NCBI GenBank assembly: GCA_903850425.1
Contig: CAINLR010000048.1
Span: forward strand, 1-64,000
Length of the DNA: 64,000 nucleotides
Direction of reading: 5' to 3'
DNA from: an uncultured Verrucomicrobia subdivision 3 bacterium
GTDB lineage: Bacteria > Verrucomicrobiota > Verrucomicrobiia > Limisphaerales > UBA11358
In this document: piece after piece, positions 8,080 to 16,941 of the stretch
Layout: the number at the start of each line of letters is the position of its first letter
Numbering within the stretch: position 1 is the stretch's first letter
The notes under the pieces: model-generated
The model's database searches: none
What the model was told of the DNA's origin: nothing
What the model saw: the letters and a program-made list of their open reading frames with translations, nothing else
Translations under genes and position numbers: made by a program

Positions 8080-9012
8080 ATGCGCCACGCCAAAAAAATC
8101 CTGATTCCAGTGCTGCTGCTGGTGGGTGTTGGGTTGGTGGTGCTGGCTGTCCGAACCAGCCCGGCAAATTTGTCGAGGAATATCGGAAACGACGCAGGCA
8201 GCACCAATAGCACTCCTTCTCTGGCCGAGCGAAACAGGCTGACTAGAGGAGATAGACTAAAGTGGTTGGAGCAGAATGGGCGGGTGCCTGACGATGCGGA
8301 ATACGGAGATAACGACTGGTATTTGGCACAAAATACCAGTTGGTGGGGGAAGCCCATTGATCCAAAGATATTTTGGAAAAATAGAGTAATTTGGGATGAT
8401 GATAGTGCTGATCTCGCAGCAAGACGCCATGGGCGAGCGTATCCGCCAATCCCTAATGGAGAGTCAATGTTCGCTGGACTGCCGGATGATGCAAAAATAT
8501 ACTGGAATTCCTTTCATCTTGATAGTCGCAATTTACATTTTGCCGTTTCCTCAAAGGAAAATGCCTTTTGGGATTGGTTTGCAAAAAATAGACCCCGCCC
8601 CCCAAAAGATCTTGCGTTGGAGCAAATATCTGCTGCTGAACGGGTAATGAATTTAAAGGGTGTTATTAAGAAAGAAAACGTAACAAAGATGGCAATCATA
8701 CTTGGCTGCCCGGTTGAAATGTTGACAGACGATGCGCTCTCCTGGACTTATGTCCTCGAAAGTCGTAAGGAATACGAACAATTACTGGGTAAGCGGTTTT
8801 CTACAGACAGGTTCTTATCACTATTAGTTGTGAGCACAAACCTTATCACCGAGCCTCTGACGTCCGACCAACTCAAAGCCGCCAACGCCTGGAAACTGGC
8901 CTATCTGCAACGGCTGCGCCGGGAGAAAACGGATGAGCAGTATATCCAAGCTTATCTCAAGGCCTGGAAGCTGACCGAGAGTGAAGTGTTTGGTCCGGCA
9001 GATGTCAAATGA
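8080..9012 (+). CDS. Single-pass membrane-anchored protein of unknown function, mosaic composition
   Basis: About 310 residues. An N-terminal basic stretch and one hydrophobic helix (ILIPVLLLVGVGLVVLAV) would anchor it in the inner membrane, with the rest outside. The first 100 bases and the last 150 bases match the GC-rich background. The middle (about 8190-8850) is clearly AT-rich with unusual codons. The C-terminal helix (LKAANAWKLAYLQRLRREKT) looks well conserved. The frame can start at a TTG at 8071, but the ATG at 8080 (MRHAKK) is preferred. No family is recognised. Confidence 0.6.
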   Translation: MRHAKKILIPVLLLVGVGLVVLAVRTSPANLSRNIGNDAGSTNSTPSLAERNRLTRGDRLKWLEQNGRVPDDAEYGDNDWYLAQNTSWWGKPIDPKIFWKNRVIWDDDSADLAARRHGRAYPPIPNGESMFAGLPDDAKIYWNSFHLDSRNLHFAVSSKENAFWDWFAKNRPRPPKDLALEQISAAERVMNLKGVIKKENVTKMAIILGCPVEMLTDDALSWTYVLESRKEYEQLLGKRFSTDRFLSLLVVSTNLITEPLTSDQLKAANAWKLAYLQRLRREKTDEQYIQAYLKAWKLTESEVFGPADVK

Positions 9013-9079
9013 CCCGCTGCTCGAAAAGTTTTTGTGGGTGATTGGCCTGGTTTTCCTGCACTGGCCAGCAACCGGCCCG

Positions 9080-9114
9080 ATTCTTCATTCTTCATTTTTC
9101 ATTCTTCATTCCTT
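9080..9114. repeat. Heptanucleotide array upstream of the epimerase gene
   Basis: Five consecutive 7-bp units: ATTCTTC, ATTCTTC, ATTTTTC, ATTCTTC, ATTCCTT. The array ends 11 bases before the ATG of the epimerase gene, in the place where a ribosome binding site would be expected. Similar degenerate 7-mers recur at about ten sites in the window, several of them inside genes. Confidence 0.75.
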
Positions 9115-9125
9115 ATCGTTCCACC

Positions 9126-10019
9126 ATGCGCGTTTTAATTGTCGGCTGCGGTTACGTCGGCCTGCCGCTCGGGGCGGAACTGGTTCGGCAAGGCCATGAA
9201 GTTTTTGGCCTGCGACGCAGCGCGCTGGCGGAAACGGAATTGAAAGCCGCCGGCATCACGCCGCTTCTGGCCGACATCACGCGCCCGGAAACGTTGGCAC
9301 CGCTGCCGCGCGATTTTGATTGGGTCGTGAACTGCACCGCGTCCGGCGGCGGCGGCGCGGAGGATTATCGAAAAATTTATCTCGAAGGAAATCGCAATCT
9401 GATGGCGTGGCTCGCGGGCTCGCCGCTGAAAAAGTTCATCTACACCAGCAGCACTAGCGTTTATGGCCAGAACGATGGCTCGGTCGTCACGGAACAAAGT
9501 CCGGTCGAGCCGGACGCGCCGACGTCCCGGATTTTGGTCGCGACGGAGAAGCTGTTGCTGGCGGCCGTGGCCGAACGCAACTTCCCGGCGGCGATTTTAC
9601 GCGTGGCGGGAATCTACGGCCCGACGCGCGGTCATTCCTTCAAGGCGTTTCTGCGCGGCGAGGCGCGCATCGAGGGCGACGGCGCGCGGGTGCTGAACAT
9701 GATTCATCGCGATGACGTGATCGGGGCTATCATCGCTGCGTTGCGCGCCGCGAAGCCCGGCGAAATTTACAACGCGGCAGACCACGAGCCGGTGAGCCAG
9801 CTCAATTTTTTTAAGTGGCTGGCAGCGGAACTCAAGCAGCCCATGCCGCCCGTCATCCCGGCGGACGCGGAAGCGTGGCGACGGCGCGGCGTGACCAACA
9901 AGCAGGTGAGCAACGCCAGGCTGCGTGCGGAATTGAAGTATGAATTTCAGTTCCCGGATTTCCGCGCCGGCTACGCGGCGGAATTGCGGCGACCTGCGGG
10001 AAATTCCCCAACGAGTTAG
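9126..10019 (+). CDS. NAD(P)-dependent epimerase/dehydratase (extended SDR)
   Basis: A 297-residue Rossmann-fold protein with the dinucleotide-binding motif IVGCGYVGLPLG at the very N-terminus. The catalytic region is around YTSSTSVYG, and AGIYGPTRG is typical of extended SDR sugar epimerases and YeeZ-like proteins. The substrate cannot be told from sequence. The start at 9126 is fixed by the nucleotide-binding strand. No Shine-Dalgarno is visible because a heptamer repeat array fills the upstream region. Confidence 0.85.
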   Translation: MRVLIVGCGYVGLPLGAELVRQGHEVFGLRRSALAETELKAAGITPLLADITRPETLAPLPRDFDWVVNCTASGGGGAEDYRKIYLEGNRNLMAWLAGSPLKKFIYTSSTSVYGQNDGSVVTEQSPVEPDAPTSRILVATEKLLLAAVAERNFPAAILRVAGIYGPTRGHSFKAFLRGEARIEGDGARVLNMIHRDDVIGAIIAALRAAKPGEIYNAADHEPVSQLNFFKWLAAELKQPMPPVIPADAEAWRRRGVTNKQVSNARLRAELKYEFQFPDFRAGYAAELRRPAGNSPTS

Positions 10020-10097
10020 CGCTTGGTTTCAGCAGCCAGCTGGCAGCGAAATTTTCACGCGGTCCAATCCGTTCACCAGATTTTTGTTTTCATAATT

Positions 10098-10125
10098 TTC
10101 TGGCCCGACTGTCGGCGGGCCAGAA
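10098..10125. terminator. Hairpin between convergent genes
   Basis: TTCTGGCCCG (10098-10107) pairs exactly with 10116-10125 around an 8-base loop. It sits between the epimerase and purC genes, which converge. No strong T-run follows on either strand, so a terminator role is only suggested by its position. Confidence 0.35.
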
Positions 10126-10220
10126 TCAGACGATTGAGCCGGGCAAACTCCAGCCGGATAACCGCGGGATCGCTATCCGACTGGTTTGTTTCAGAACGTG
10201 TTCAATCCGCTATTGATGAT

Positions 10221-11111
10221 TCACAATTTCTGGCCCGTCAGCCTTTCATACGCCTCCAAATATGTCGCGCTGGTTTTGGCGACGACGTCGTCCGGCAGCT
10301 TGGGGCCGGGCGGAGTTTTGTTCCAGTCGAGCGTTTCGAGATAGTCGCGGACGAATTGTTTGTCGAAGCTCGGCTGGCCGCGACCGGGCGCGTATTGGTC
10401 GGCGGGCCAGAAGCGGGAGGAATCGGGCGTCAACACTTCATCAATCAAAATCAATTTGCCCTCGAACAGGCCGAACTCGAATTTCGTGTCGGCGATGATG
10501 ATGCCGCGTTGGCGGGCGTAATCGCGTCCGGCTTTGTAGATTTTCAGGCTCAAGTCGCGCGCCTGCTTGGCGAGGTCGGGGCCGACAATCTTGCACGCTT
10601 CGTCGAAGGAAATGTTTTCGTCGTGGCCGGCCTCGGCCTTGGTGGACGGCGTGAAAATCGGTTCGGGCAGTTCGGCGGATTCGGTCAGGCCGGCGGGCAG
10701 CTTGATGCCGCAAACGGTCTGCGATTTTTTGTATTCCTTCCAGCCGCTGCCGGAAAGATAGCCGCGCACGATGCATTCGATGGCGAGCGGCTTGGCCTTT
10801 TTCACGATCATCGAGCGGCGCGCCAGTTGCTTGGCGAACGGCTGCAAATTCTTTGGCAGCGGATCATCGGCTTTGGCGAGCAGATGATTCGGCACGAGCG
10901 AAGCAAATTTCTCGAACCAGAAATGCGAGATCTGCGTGAGCACCTCGCCCTTGCGCGGGATGCCATTGGGCATGATGACGTCGAAAGCGGAAATGCGGTC
11001 GCTGGCGACGAGCAGGAAGCGGTCGCCGAGGTCGAAGACTTCGCGGACCTTGCCGGAGCGGATTTTTTTGATGCCGGGCAGATCGAGCTTGAGAATCGGG
11101 GCGTTGTTCAT
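10221..11111 (-). CDS. purC: Phosphoribosylaminoimidazole-succinocarboxamide synthase
   Basis: SAICAR synthetase of de novo purine synthesis: ATP-dependent ligation of aspartate to CAIR. The 296-residue protein has the N-terminal KIRSGKVREVFDLGD signature, LLVASDRISAFDVIMPNGIP, and the second PurC signature around IIIADTKFEFGLFEG. The later LIDEVLTPDSSRFWPAD segment is also present. The length matches the eukaryote-like and longer bacterial form. It is monocistronic by position, convergent with the epimerase gene. Confidence 0.95.
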   Translation of the reverse strand: MNNAPILKLDLPGIKKIRSGKVREVFDLGDRFLLVASDRISAFDVIMPNGIPRKGEVLTQISHFWFEKFASLVPNHLLAKADDPLPKNLQPFAKQLARRSMIVKKAKPLAIECIVRGYLSGSGWKEYKKSQTVCGIKLPAGLTESAELPEPIFTPSTKAEAGHDENISFDEACKIVGPDLAKQARDLSLKIYKAGRDYARQRGIIIADTKFEFGLFEGKLILIDEVLTPDSSRFWPADQYAPGRGQPSFDKQFVRDYLETLDWNKTPPGPKLPDDVVAKTSATYLEAYERLTGQKL

Positions 11112-11253
11112 CGCGCAAAAAATAAAGAGGCCGGGCCGAAGTTCAAAGCCGAAAGTGGGAAAAGCTCCAAGCGCCGAACCAAACGGCGAGCGCGGGGCTT
11201 TCCCGGCGTGGGAATTTCTTGCGAGCCAGGCGCTGGGAAGGTGGCAGATTAAT

Positions 11254-11658
11254 TCACGCCGCTTGGGGCGGCTGTTGTTTCACCAGCAGCGGAATACCCT
11301 GCTGCGATTCGTTGTCGAGGCGGATGTCCACGGAATAGAGCCCGGCCTCGGCAAATTTTAACTGTTGAAAATTGACGATGAAATTGCGCGTGAGAAAGTG
11401 CGCGTCATCCGGCAGCACGACCGGCACGGGCAGATCAATGCCCTGCATGATGGGGCGGCCGTCGGCGTTGATGAAATTCACGCCGAGTTTGCGCTCGCCT
11501 TCGTCGCCGGGCATGAAGGTCACACGCAGGGCGACGGCGCACTGCGGATGCACGGCGGGCAGTTGTGGCGCGTAGATGGTGTCGAACGCGCCGAGGAGGT
11601 TGAGCTTGCCGTTGTCGTCCGTCGCCGCGTCGCATAGCACCGCCACTTGAATGTTCAT
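11254..11658 (-). CDS. DUF6941-like conserved protein
   Basis: A 134-residue soluble, mostly beta protein beginning MNIQVAVLCDAATDDNGKL with the continuation LLGAFDTIYAP. That opening resembles a widespread uncharacterised family (DUF6941-like). The reading frame extends upstream to 11805, but that extension is low-complexity and unlike the family. No catalytic residues are evident. It lies upstream of purC on the same strand, with a 142-base gap. Confidence 0.65.
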   Translation of the reverse strand: MNIQVAVLCDAATDDNGKLNLLGAFDTIYAPQLPAVHPQCAVALRVTFMPGDEGERKLGVNFINADGRPIMQGIDLPVPVVLPDDAHFLTRNFIVNFQQLKFAEAGLYSVDIRLDNESQQGIPLLVKQQPPQAA

Positions 11659-11855
11659 ACTGGAATAAAGACAGGAAACCCGCGCTTTGGCACGAATTAC
11701 TTTTAGGGGAAACGGCGGCGGCGCGCCGGGCGGCCCAACCTTATTCGCCGGCCGCCAGCCCGGAATTGACAAAGTTTTCCCGGCTTTGCAGCATGGTGGC
11801 GGCATCGGGAAATTCCATGGATCATCAAGCGCCGGGCCACAAACACGTTATCACC

Positions 11856-12785
11856 ATGAAAGCAAAAATCATTATCCTGCTGGGCGCCGGCTTCTTGGCG
11901 GTGCCGGGCTCGGTCCGCGCGCAGGCGGACACGAACCAAGTGGAACATCTCAAGCAAGTCATCCAGCTCGTCCAGAATTTGAAGTATCAGTCGGGCGAAA
12001 TCAATCTGCGGGGCGGGCTGGCCAAACTCACCGTGCCGAAGGAATTTAAGTTTCTCGGGCCGGACGACGCCGAAACCGTGCTGGTGAAGTTATGGGGTAA
12101 TCCGCCCCGGGACGAAAAGCCGCTCGGGCTGTTGATGCCGGCGGGACTGACGCCGTTGAGCAGCAATTGCTGGGTGGTGACGATGGCTTACAACGAGGAC
12201 GGTTATGTGAAGGACAACGACGCGAGCAAGATCAATTACGACGACTTGCTCAAGCAGATGCAGGCTGGCATCGCGCAAAACAATAAGACGCGGCAGGAAC
12301 AAGGTTATCCCGCCATCACCCTGGTCGGTTGGGCGGCGCCGCCGCATTACGATGCCGCCGCGCATAAACTGTATTGGGCAAAACAGCTCAAGTTTGAAGG
12401 CGAGGAACCGGACACGCTGAATTACAGCATCCGGATGTTGGGCCGGAAAGGCGTGCTGGAGCTGAATGCCATCGCCGGGATCGGTCAGCTCGCCGAGATT
12501 GACCGGCAGACGCCGCAAATCCTCGGCATGGTGGATTTCAAGGAAGGCAGCCGCTATGCCGACTTCGATCCGAAAGTGGACAAGGTGGCGACCTACGGCA
12601 TCGCCGCGCTGGTGGCCGGCGGCGCTTTGGCGGTGGCGGCGAAGGCGGGATTTTTCAAGTTGCTGTTCGTCGGCCTGGTGGCGGCGAAAAAATTTGTCAT
12701 CATCGGCGTGATTGCCGTGGTGGCGATGTTCAAGAAGTTTTTCAAACGCGGGGACAGCTCGAGTGGCGGACCGACCAGCAGCTAA
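11856..12785 (+). CDS. DUF2167 family membrane protein
   Basis: A 309-residue protein with a cleavable signal peptide (IIILLGAGFLAVPGSVRAQA). The large extracytoplasmic domain contains the DUF2167 hallmarks GQINL-like 'SGEINLRGGLAKLTVP', ETVLVKLWGNPP and WVVTMAYNEDGYVKD. Two C-terminal hydrophobic segments (about 250-295) and a basic tail follow. DUF2167 proteins are uncharacterised envelope proteins. The start at 11856 is chosen because the signal peptide begins there; the frame runs back to 11766. Confidence 0.85.
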   Translation: MKAKIIILLGAGFLAVPGSVRAQADTNQVEHLKQVIQLVQNLKYQSGEINLRGGLAKLTVPKEFKFLGPDDAETVLVKLWGNPPRDEKPLGLLMPAGLTPLSSNCWVVTMAYNEDGYVKDNDASKINYDDLLKQMQAGIAQNNKTRQEQGYPAITLVGWAAPPHYDAAAHKLYWAKQLKFEGEEPDTLNYSIRMLGRKGVLELNAIAGIGQLAEIDRQTPQILGMVDFKEGSRYADFDPKVDKVATYGIAALVAGGALAVAAKAGFFKLLFVGLVAAKKFVIIGVIAVVAMFKKFFKRGDSSSGGPTSS

Positions 12786-12787
12786 AT

Positions 12788-13132
12788 TCACCCCGGTGGC
12801 CAGGCCAGATGCCGGCCACCGAGAATGTGGCAGTGCAGGTGCGGCACGGTTTCGCCGCCGTCCGCGCCGTTGTTGATGACGAGCCGGTAGCCGCCTTGCT
12901 TCAAGCCTACCTGGTCTGCCACGACAGCGGCTTTGAGCAGCAGGTGGCCGAGCAGTTTGTGGTCGTCCGCCGTCGCCTCGGCGATGCGCGGCACGGGTTG
13001 CTTCGGGAAAATCAGGATGTGAACCGGGGCCTGCGGCTGGATGTCGCGGATGGCGAGGACGAGGTCGTCCTCATAGACAATCGCCGCCGGAATTTCGCGG
13101 GCAACGATTTTTTCAAACAAGGTTTTGCTCAT
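12788..13132 (-). CDS. hinT: HIT family hydrolase (HinT-like)
   Basis: A 114-residue histidine-triad nucleotide-binding protein that hydrolyses adenosine phosphoramidates. It starts TLFEKIVAREIPA, carries PVHILIFPK, and has the catalytic triad PHLHCHILGG near the C-terminus. The length is typical of HinT. It is convergent with the DUF2167 gene, with only two bases between their stops. Confidence 0.92.
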   Translation of the reverse strand: MSKTLFEKIVAREIPAAIVYEDDLVLAIRDIQPQAPVHILIFPKQPVPRIAEATADDHKLLGHLLLKAAVVADQVGLKQGGYRLVINNGADGGETVPHLHCHILGGRHLAWPPG

Positions 13133-13243
13133 GACTATTTTTGACGCGAATTTCGCTAGGTAACGCGAAATAAAACCTGACGAACACGCGCTCTCAAATC
13201 AGCGTTCCCATCGCGTTAATTGGCGCCAGTCGCGTCAAAGTTT

Positions 13244-13798
13244 TTATTCCACGACGAGCGCGCACTTGGGCGGTTCCGTCTCGGCGCTGAGACAGTGGCG
13301 GATAAACGCCACGATCTGGGCTTGCAATTGATCGCACCGACCGCTCCAGCGGCGGGCCCCGGCGAGTTGTTTCACACAGCCGCGCAGGCCGCGAAAACGC
13401 AACACGCGCGGTGCCAGGCGGAGTTGCGTGCGGAGTTCCTGCCGCAGGCGCGGATAGAAAAAAAGTTCCAGGCTGCCAGCGGCTTCGTGCGCGAATTGGC
13501 GGAGGTCGGCTTCAATGACGCTTGCGTCCGGGTTCTGGGCTTCGCCAGCGCAGAGGGTGAGGCCGAGGTGGCGCAGGACTTTTTCGAGCGCGACGGAAAA
13601 TTCGCCGACGGTGACAGTTTCGCGCGCGAGTTCCTGTTTGAAATAATGAAAAACGCTCGCGGCGGCGTGCCGCAACAGGTCGGGTTCGAGCCAGTGGTCG
13701 TTGCCGATGACTTCCACGGAGATCATTTCGGCGGAGCAGGGAACACTTTCACCGCTGGCGAGTTGGAACAACAGGCAGTCGCTATGCAAGGCGATCAT
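13244..13798 (-). CDS. Uncharacterised protein translationally coupled to nrdR
   Basis: A 184-residue soluble protein with predicted helices and a beta-rich N-terminus (MIALHSDCLLFQLASGESVP). Its ATG overlaps the nrdR stop as ATGA, so it is probably translated with nrdR. Several segments look conserved (FHYFKQELARETVTVGEFS). No family is recognised. The tight coupling with the ribonucleotide reductase repressor is the only functional clue. Confidence 0.7.
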   Translation of the reverse strand: MIALHSDCLLFQLASGESVPCSAEMISVEVIGNDHWLEPDLLRHAAASVFHYFKQELARETVTVGEFSVALEKVLRHLGLTLCAGEAQNPDASVIEADLRQFAHEAAGSLELFFYPRLRQELRTQLRLAPRVLRFRGLRGCVKQLAGARRWSGRCDQLQAQIVAFIRHCLSAETEPPKCALVVE

Positions 13799-14250
13799 TG
13801 CATGGCCTCCAGTTTTTTGACTTCGGAAACAAAATCCGTGGCTTCCTGAAATCGCCGATACACGCTGGCGAAACGCACATAGGCGACCTCGTCCATTTCC
13901 CGCAATCCTTTCATGACCATCGTGCCGATGAATTCGCCGGGCACCTCGGTCTCAAATTTGACGGTGACGGTGCCGACGATGAAATCCACCAGATCATCCA
14001 TGGCTTTGGGCGTGACGGGGCGTTTCTGACAGGCTTTGCGGATGCCGGAAAGCAGTTTCTCGCGGGAAAATTCCTCATGCCGTCCGTCGCGTTTCAGCAC
14101 CATGAGCCCTTCGTGTTCGAGTTCCTCGTAGGTGGTGAAACGGTGGGTGCAACCGGCACATTCGCGGCGACGACGGATGGTCGCGCCCTCCCGCGAGGCG
14201 CGCGAATCAATGACCTTATCATCCTGACAACCGCATTTGGGGCAACGCAT
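13795..14250 (-). CDS. nrdR: Transcriptional repressor NrdR
   Basis: A 151-residue repressor of ribonucleotide reductase genes. The zinc ribbon is MRCPKCGCQDDKVIDSR with C3/C6 and a second pair C31/C34 (RRECAGCTHRF). The ATP-cone domain follows (LVLKRDGRHEEFSREKLL, IRKACQKRPV). The open frame extends to 14334, but the zinc ribbon fixes the start at 14250. No ribonucleotide reductase gene lies in the window. Confidence 0.95.
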   Translation of the reverse strand: MRCPKCGCQDDKVIDSRASREGATIRRRRECAGCTHRFTTYEELEHEGLMVLKRDGRHEEFSREKLLSGIRKACQKRPVTPKAMDDLVDFIVGTVTVKFETEVPGEFIGTMVMKGLREMDEVAYVRFASVYRRFQEATDFVSEVKKLEAMQ

Positions 14251-14586
14251 AAAACCACTGCTAATGGTGGCTGACAGTTTGTAGCACACAACGATTTGGG
14301 GTGTCAAGGCAGGCGCAGGAGGATTTCGCCGCAATTTTCAAGCTGATCAGTCACCATTCGGATGACGGCGCGTCATCGGAGGCACCGTCACACATTGGAC
14401 CGCCGTCCCGACCGCGCCCACGGACGAAGGCACCCACAAAACAGTCCCGATTTCTCCCGCGCTCGGAGCCTTTTTTCGGTTGATGGCGCAGGCAGGCAAC
14501 AGCAATTGGCAAGCGGCGGAATTCCATGCCTTCAGCTCCAGCGGGCGTCCTGGAGTTGGTTCCAAGAAATCGGCGGTCGGCAGAAT
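14251..14586. other. Gene-free interval between nrdR and murA
   Basis: About 336 bases with no supportable gene. It should contain the nrdR promoter on the minus strand. An imperfect dyad ACAC...GTGT lies near 14287-14305, but its spacing does not match the NrdR-box. Nothing else is evident. Confidence 0.5.
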
Positions 14587-15849
14587 TTATTTTTCTTCCA
14601 CGCGCTGGATGCGCGCGCCGAGTTTCCGCAGCTTCACGTCCATCTGCTCGTAGCCGCGGTCCAAATGGTAAATGCGGTTCACCTGCGTCGAACCCTTGGC
14701 CGCCAAGCCGGCGATGACCAGCGCCGCTGACGCCCGCAGATCGCTCGCCATCACCGGCGCGCCGCTCAAGGGCTTGCCGCCTTTAATGATCGCGCTCGGT
14801 CCTTCAATTTCGATGTCCGCCCCCAGCCGCGCCAGTTCACTGACGTGCATGAAGCGCGATTCAAAGATCCGTTCCGTGATAATGCTGATGCCCTTGGCGA
14901 GCGCAAGCAGCGACATCATCTGTGCTTGAACGTCGGTCGGAAAACCGGAATACGGCAGCGTGGTCACATCCACCGGCTTCAATGTTCCGCTGCGGCGGAC
15001 AATCATGTTGGCCCCGCTGCGTTCCACGGAAACGCCCGCTTCCTTCAACTTGTCAATGACGGCGCGCAAGTGGTCGGCGCGTCCGCCTTTGATGGTGATT
15101 TCGCCATTCGTCGCGCCCGCCGCCACCATGAACGTGGCCGTCTCGATGCGGTCGGGAATCACTTCGTGTTCCGCGCCGTGTAATTTTTTGACGCCGGTGA
15201 TCGTGATGGTCGGACTGCCCACGCCGGCAATATTCGCGCCCATCGCATTCAGAAAATTCGCCAGATCCACCACTTCGGGTTCGCACGCCGCACTCTCAAT
15301 GATCGTCACACCGTCCGCCAGCGCCGCCGCCATCATCACGTTCGCCGTGCCGAGCACCGTCGGGCCGGCGCGGCCGCCAAGGAACAGCGAATTGCCAGCC
15401 AGTTTTTTGGCCGTCGCGTCAATGTAGCCGCTTTCGATTTTGATCTTGGCGCCGAGCGCTTCAAAACCTTTCAGGTGCAGATTGATTGGCCGCGCGCCGA
15501 TGATGCAGCCGCCCGGCAACGATACACGCGCCTGGCGCAACCGGCCGAGCAGCGGGCCCATGATGCAGATCGAGCCGCGCATTTTGCGGACGAGATCGTA
15601 GTCCGCGTAGCCCTTGATCTTTTTGGCGTGGACGGTCAGCGTGCCGTTTTCGAATTTCACGGTTGCGCCGAGCGATTCCAAAATTTTCACCATGAACCGC
15701 GTGTCGCTCAGGTCCGGCACGCGCCGGACAATGCAGGGTTCATCCGTGAGCAGCGTTGCGGCCATGATGGGCAACGCGGCATTCTTGCTGCCGCTGATGG
15801 TGACTTCGCCGTGCAGCGGCACGCCGCCTTTGATTAAAAAACTGTCCAT
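14587..15849 (-). CDS. murA: UDP-N-acetylglucosamine 1-carboxyvinyltransferase
   Basis: MurA catalyses the first committed step of peptidoglycan synthesis, transferring enolpyruvate from PEP to UDP-GlcNAc. The 420-residue protein has the two-domain EPT fold. Motifs include GEVTISGSKNAALPIMAA near the N-terminus and LPGGCIIGARP, where the catalytic Cys falls at residue 115 exactly as in E. coli (the fosfomycin-sensitive form). RAYDLR-like residues and the C-terminal YHLDRGYEQ are also present. The length is standard. It is followed downstream by nrdR after a 336-base gap. Confidence 0.96.
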   Translation of the reverse strand: MDSFLIKGGVPLHGEVTISGSKNAALPIMAATLLTDEPCIVRRVPDLSDTRFMVKILESLGATVKFENGTLTVHAKKIKGYADYDLVRKMRGSICIMGPLLGRLRQARVSLPGGCIIGARPINLHLKGFEALGAKIKIESGYIDATAKKLAGNSLFLGGRAGPTVLGTANVMMAAALADGVTIIESAACEPEVVDLANFLNAMGANIAGVGSPTITITGVKKLHGAEHEVIPDRIETATFMVAAGATNGEITIKGGRADHLRAVIDKLKEAGVSVERSGANMIVRRSGTLKPVDVTTLPYSGFPTDVQAQMMSLLALAKGISIITERIFESRFMHVSELARLGADIEIEGPSAIIKGGKPLSGAPVMASDLRASAALVIAGLAAKGSTQVNRIYHLDRGYEQMDVKLRKLGARIQRVEEK

Positions 15850-15866
15850 GAGAAATTAAATCGGGT

Positions 15867-15953
15867 TAACCACGGATGGGCACAGATGCACACGGATCAG
15901 AAATTGCGCGGCGACAAAAAGAATCCGTGTTTACCCGTGTCCATCCGTGGTTA
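15867..15953. repeat. Inverted pair of ACCACGGAT-type arrays (pair a)
   Basis: A 10-bp-period array (AACCACGGATGGGCACAGAT, continuing to 15900) faces its reverse complement (15922-15953, ending CCATCCGTGGTTAA) across about 21 bases. It lies between murA and prmC, so it would form a long hairpin. Four further inverted pairs of the same repeat occur at 22.9, 23.7, 28.2 and 35.6 kb. Confidence 0.8.
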
Positions 15954-15961
15954 AAAATTGT

Positions 15962-16849
15962 TCAGCGCCGCGCGACCAGAACTCTGGCGCGCTGACTGTA
16001 ATCTTCCTGCACCGCTTCGACAATCCACTTTTCCATTTCAAAGATGGTTTTTATCGCATCGGCCTGGCCGTCGCCGAATTCCAGCATGATTTTGCCATCC
16101 GGTTTCAGGAAGTTTTTCGCCTCCGTCGCCAGCCGGCGATAAAAATCCAGGCCGTCCGTGCCGCCATCCAGCGCGGCGCGCGGATCAAAATCACGAACCT
16201 CGGGGTCGAGCGTCGCGATTTCCGCCGAGGCGATGTAAGGCGGATTGCTGACGATTAAGTCAAACCGCGCTCCGCTTGCCAGCGCGGCAAAGCCATCGCC
16301 GTGCAAAAATTCAATCCGCCCAACCACGGTGTTGCGCGCGGCATTTTCCCTCGCCAGCGCCAGCGCCTCCGCCGAAATGTCCAGCGCCGTAATTTTGGCG
16401 TTCGGACATTTGGCCGCCATGGCGATGGCGATGCAGCCCGTGCCCGTGCCAAAATCCAGCGCGCTTGGCACAGCGTTTTGACAATTGGATGTTGAATGTT
16501 GAGTGTTGGGTGTTGAGTGTTTTCCCAACCACTGCCAGCCCAGTTCCGCCAGCATTTCAGTTTCGGGTCGCGGCACCAGTGCGTGGCGGCTCACAGCCAT
16601 TTCAAAGCCGCAAAAGGAAGTCGAGCCGACGATGTGTTGCAGGGGTTCGCGCTGGCCGCGGCGTTTGACGAGCTCGCGCAAGGCGTCCGTTTCGGCGGTG
16701 GTGAGGATGCGGTCGAAATTGAGATACAATTTCATGCGCGGCATTTTCAGCACATGGGCGAGGAGTAGTTCCGTTTGCAGGCGCGGTGACTCGACATTTT
16801 TCTTGCCGAGAAAGTCGGTGCTTTTCTGAATGGCTTCGAGAACGGTCAC
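15962..16849 (-). CDS. prmC: Peptide chain release factor N5-glutamine methyltransferase
   Basis: PrmC (HemK) methylates the GGQ glutamine of release factors RF1 and RF2, using SAM. The N-terminal helical domain (to about residue 90) carries PLQHIVGSTSFCG and LVPRPETEML. The Rossmann methyltransferase domain has motif I DFGTGTGCIAIA and the catalytic NPPY motif (LIVSNPPYIAS). Length is 295 residues. In the linker just before motif I a heptanucleotide array (16484-16525) is translated in frame as an insertion rich in Ser/Thr/Asn/Gln (KHSTPNTQHSTSN). Confidence 0.93.
   Translation of the reverse strand: MTVLEAIQKSTDFLGKKNVESPRLQTELLLAHVLKMPRMKLYLNFDRILTTAETDALRELVKRRGQREPLQHIVGSTSFCGFEMAVSRHALVPRPETEMLAELGWQWLGKHSTPNTQHSTSNCQNAVPSALDFGTGTGCIAIAMAAKCPNAKITALDISAEALALARENAARNTVVGRIEFLHGDGFAALASGARFDLIVSNPPYIASAEIATLDPEVRDFDPRAALDGGTDGLDFYRRLATEAKNFLKPDGKIMLEFGDGQADAIKTIFEMEKWIVEAVQEDYSQRARVLVARR
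16484..16525. repeat. Heptanucleotide array inside prmC
   Basis: Six 7-bp units on the plus strand: ATTGGAT, GTTGAAT, GTTGAGT, GTTGGGT, GTTGAGT, GTTTTCC. The array lies in the prmC coding region, in frame, in the interdomain linker and not in a catalytic motif. Confidence 0.8.
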
Positions 16850-16941
16850 GCGCAGAGGCTAAACGCTCGCTGCCCGCCGCGCCAGCCAGCACATTTCGTT
16901 TGGGCGTGCGGCGACATGTCCGCGCACTCCGAAAGAATCAA

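Noticed and set aside
14287..14305. Possible NrdR-box upstream of nrdR
   Set aside because: The dyad ACAC...GTGT is 19 bases long and lacks the ATAT core of the 16-base NrdR-box, so it is not supported.
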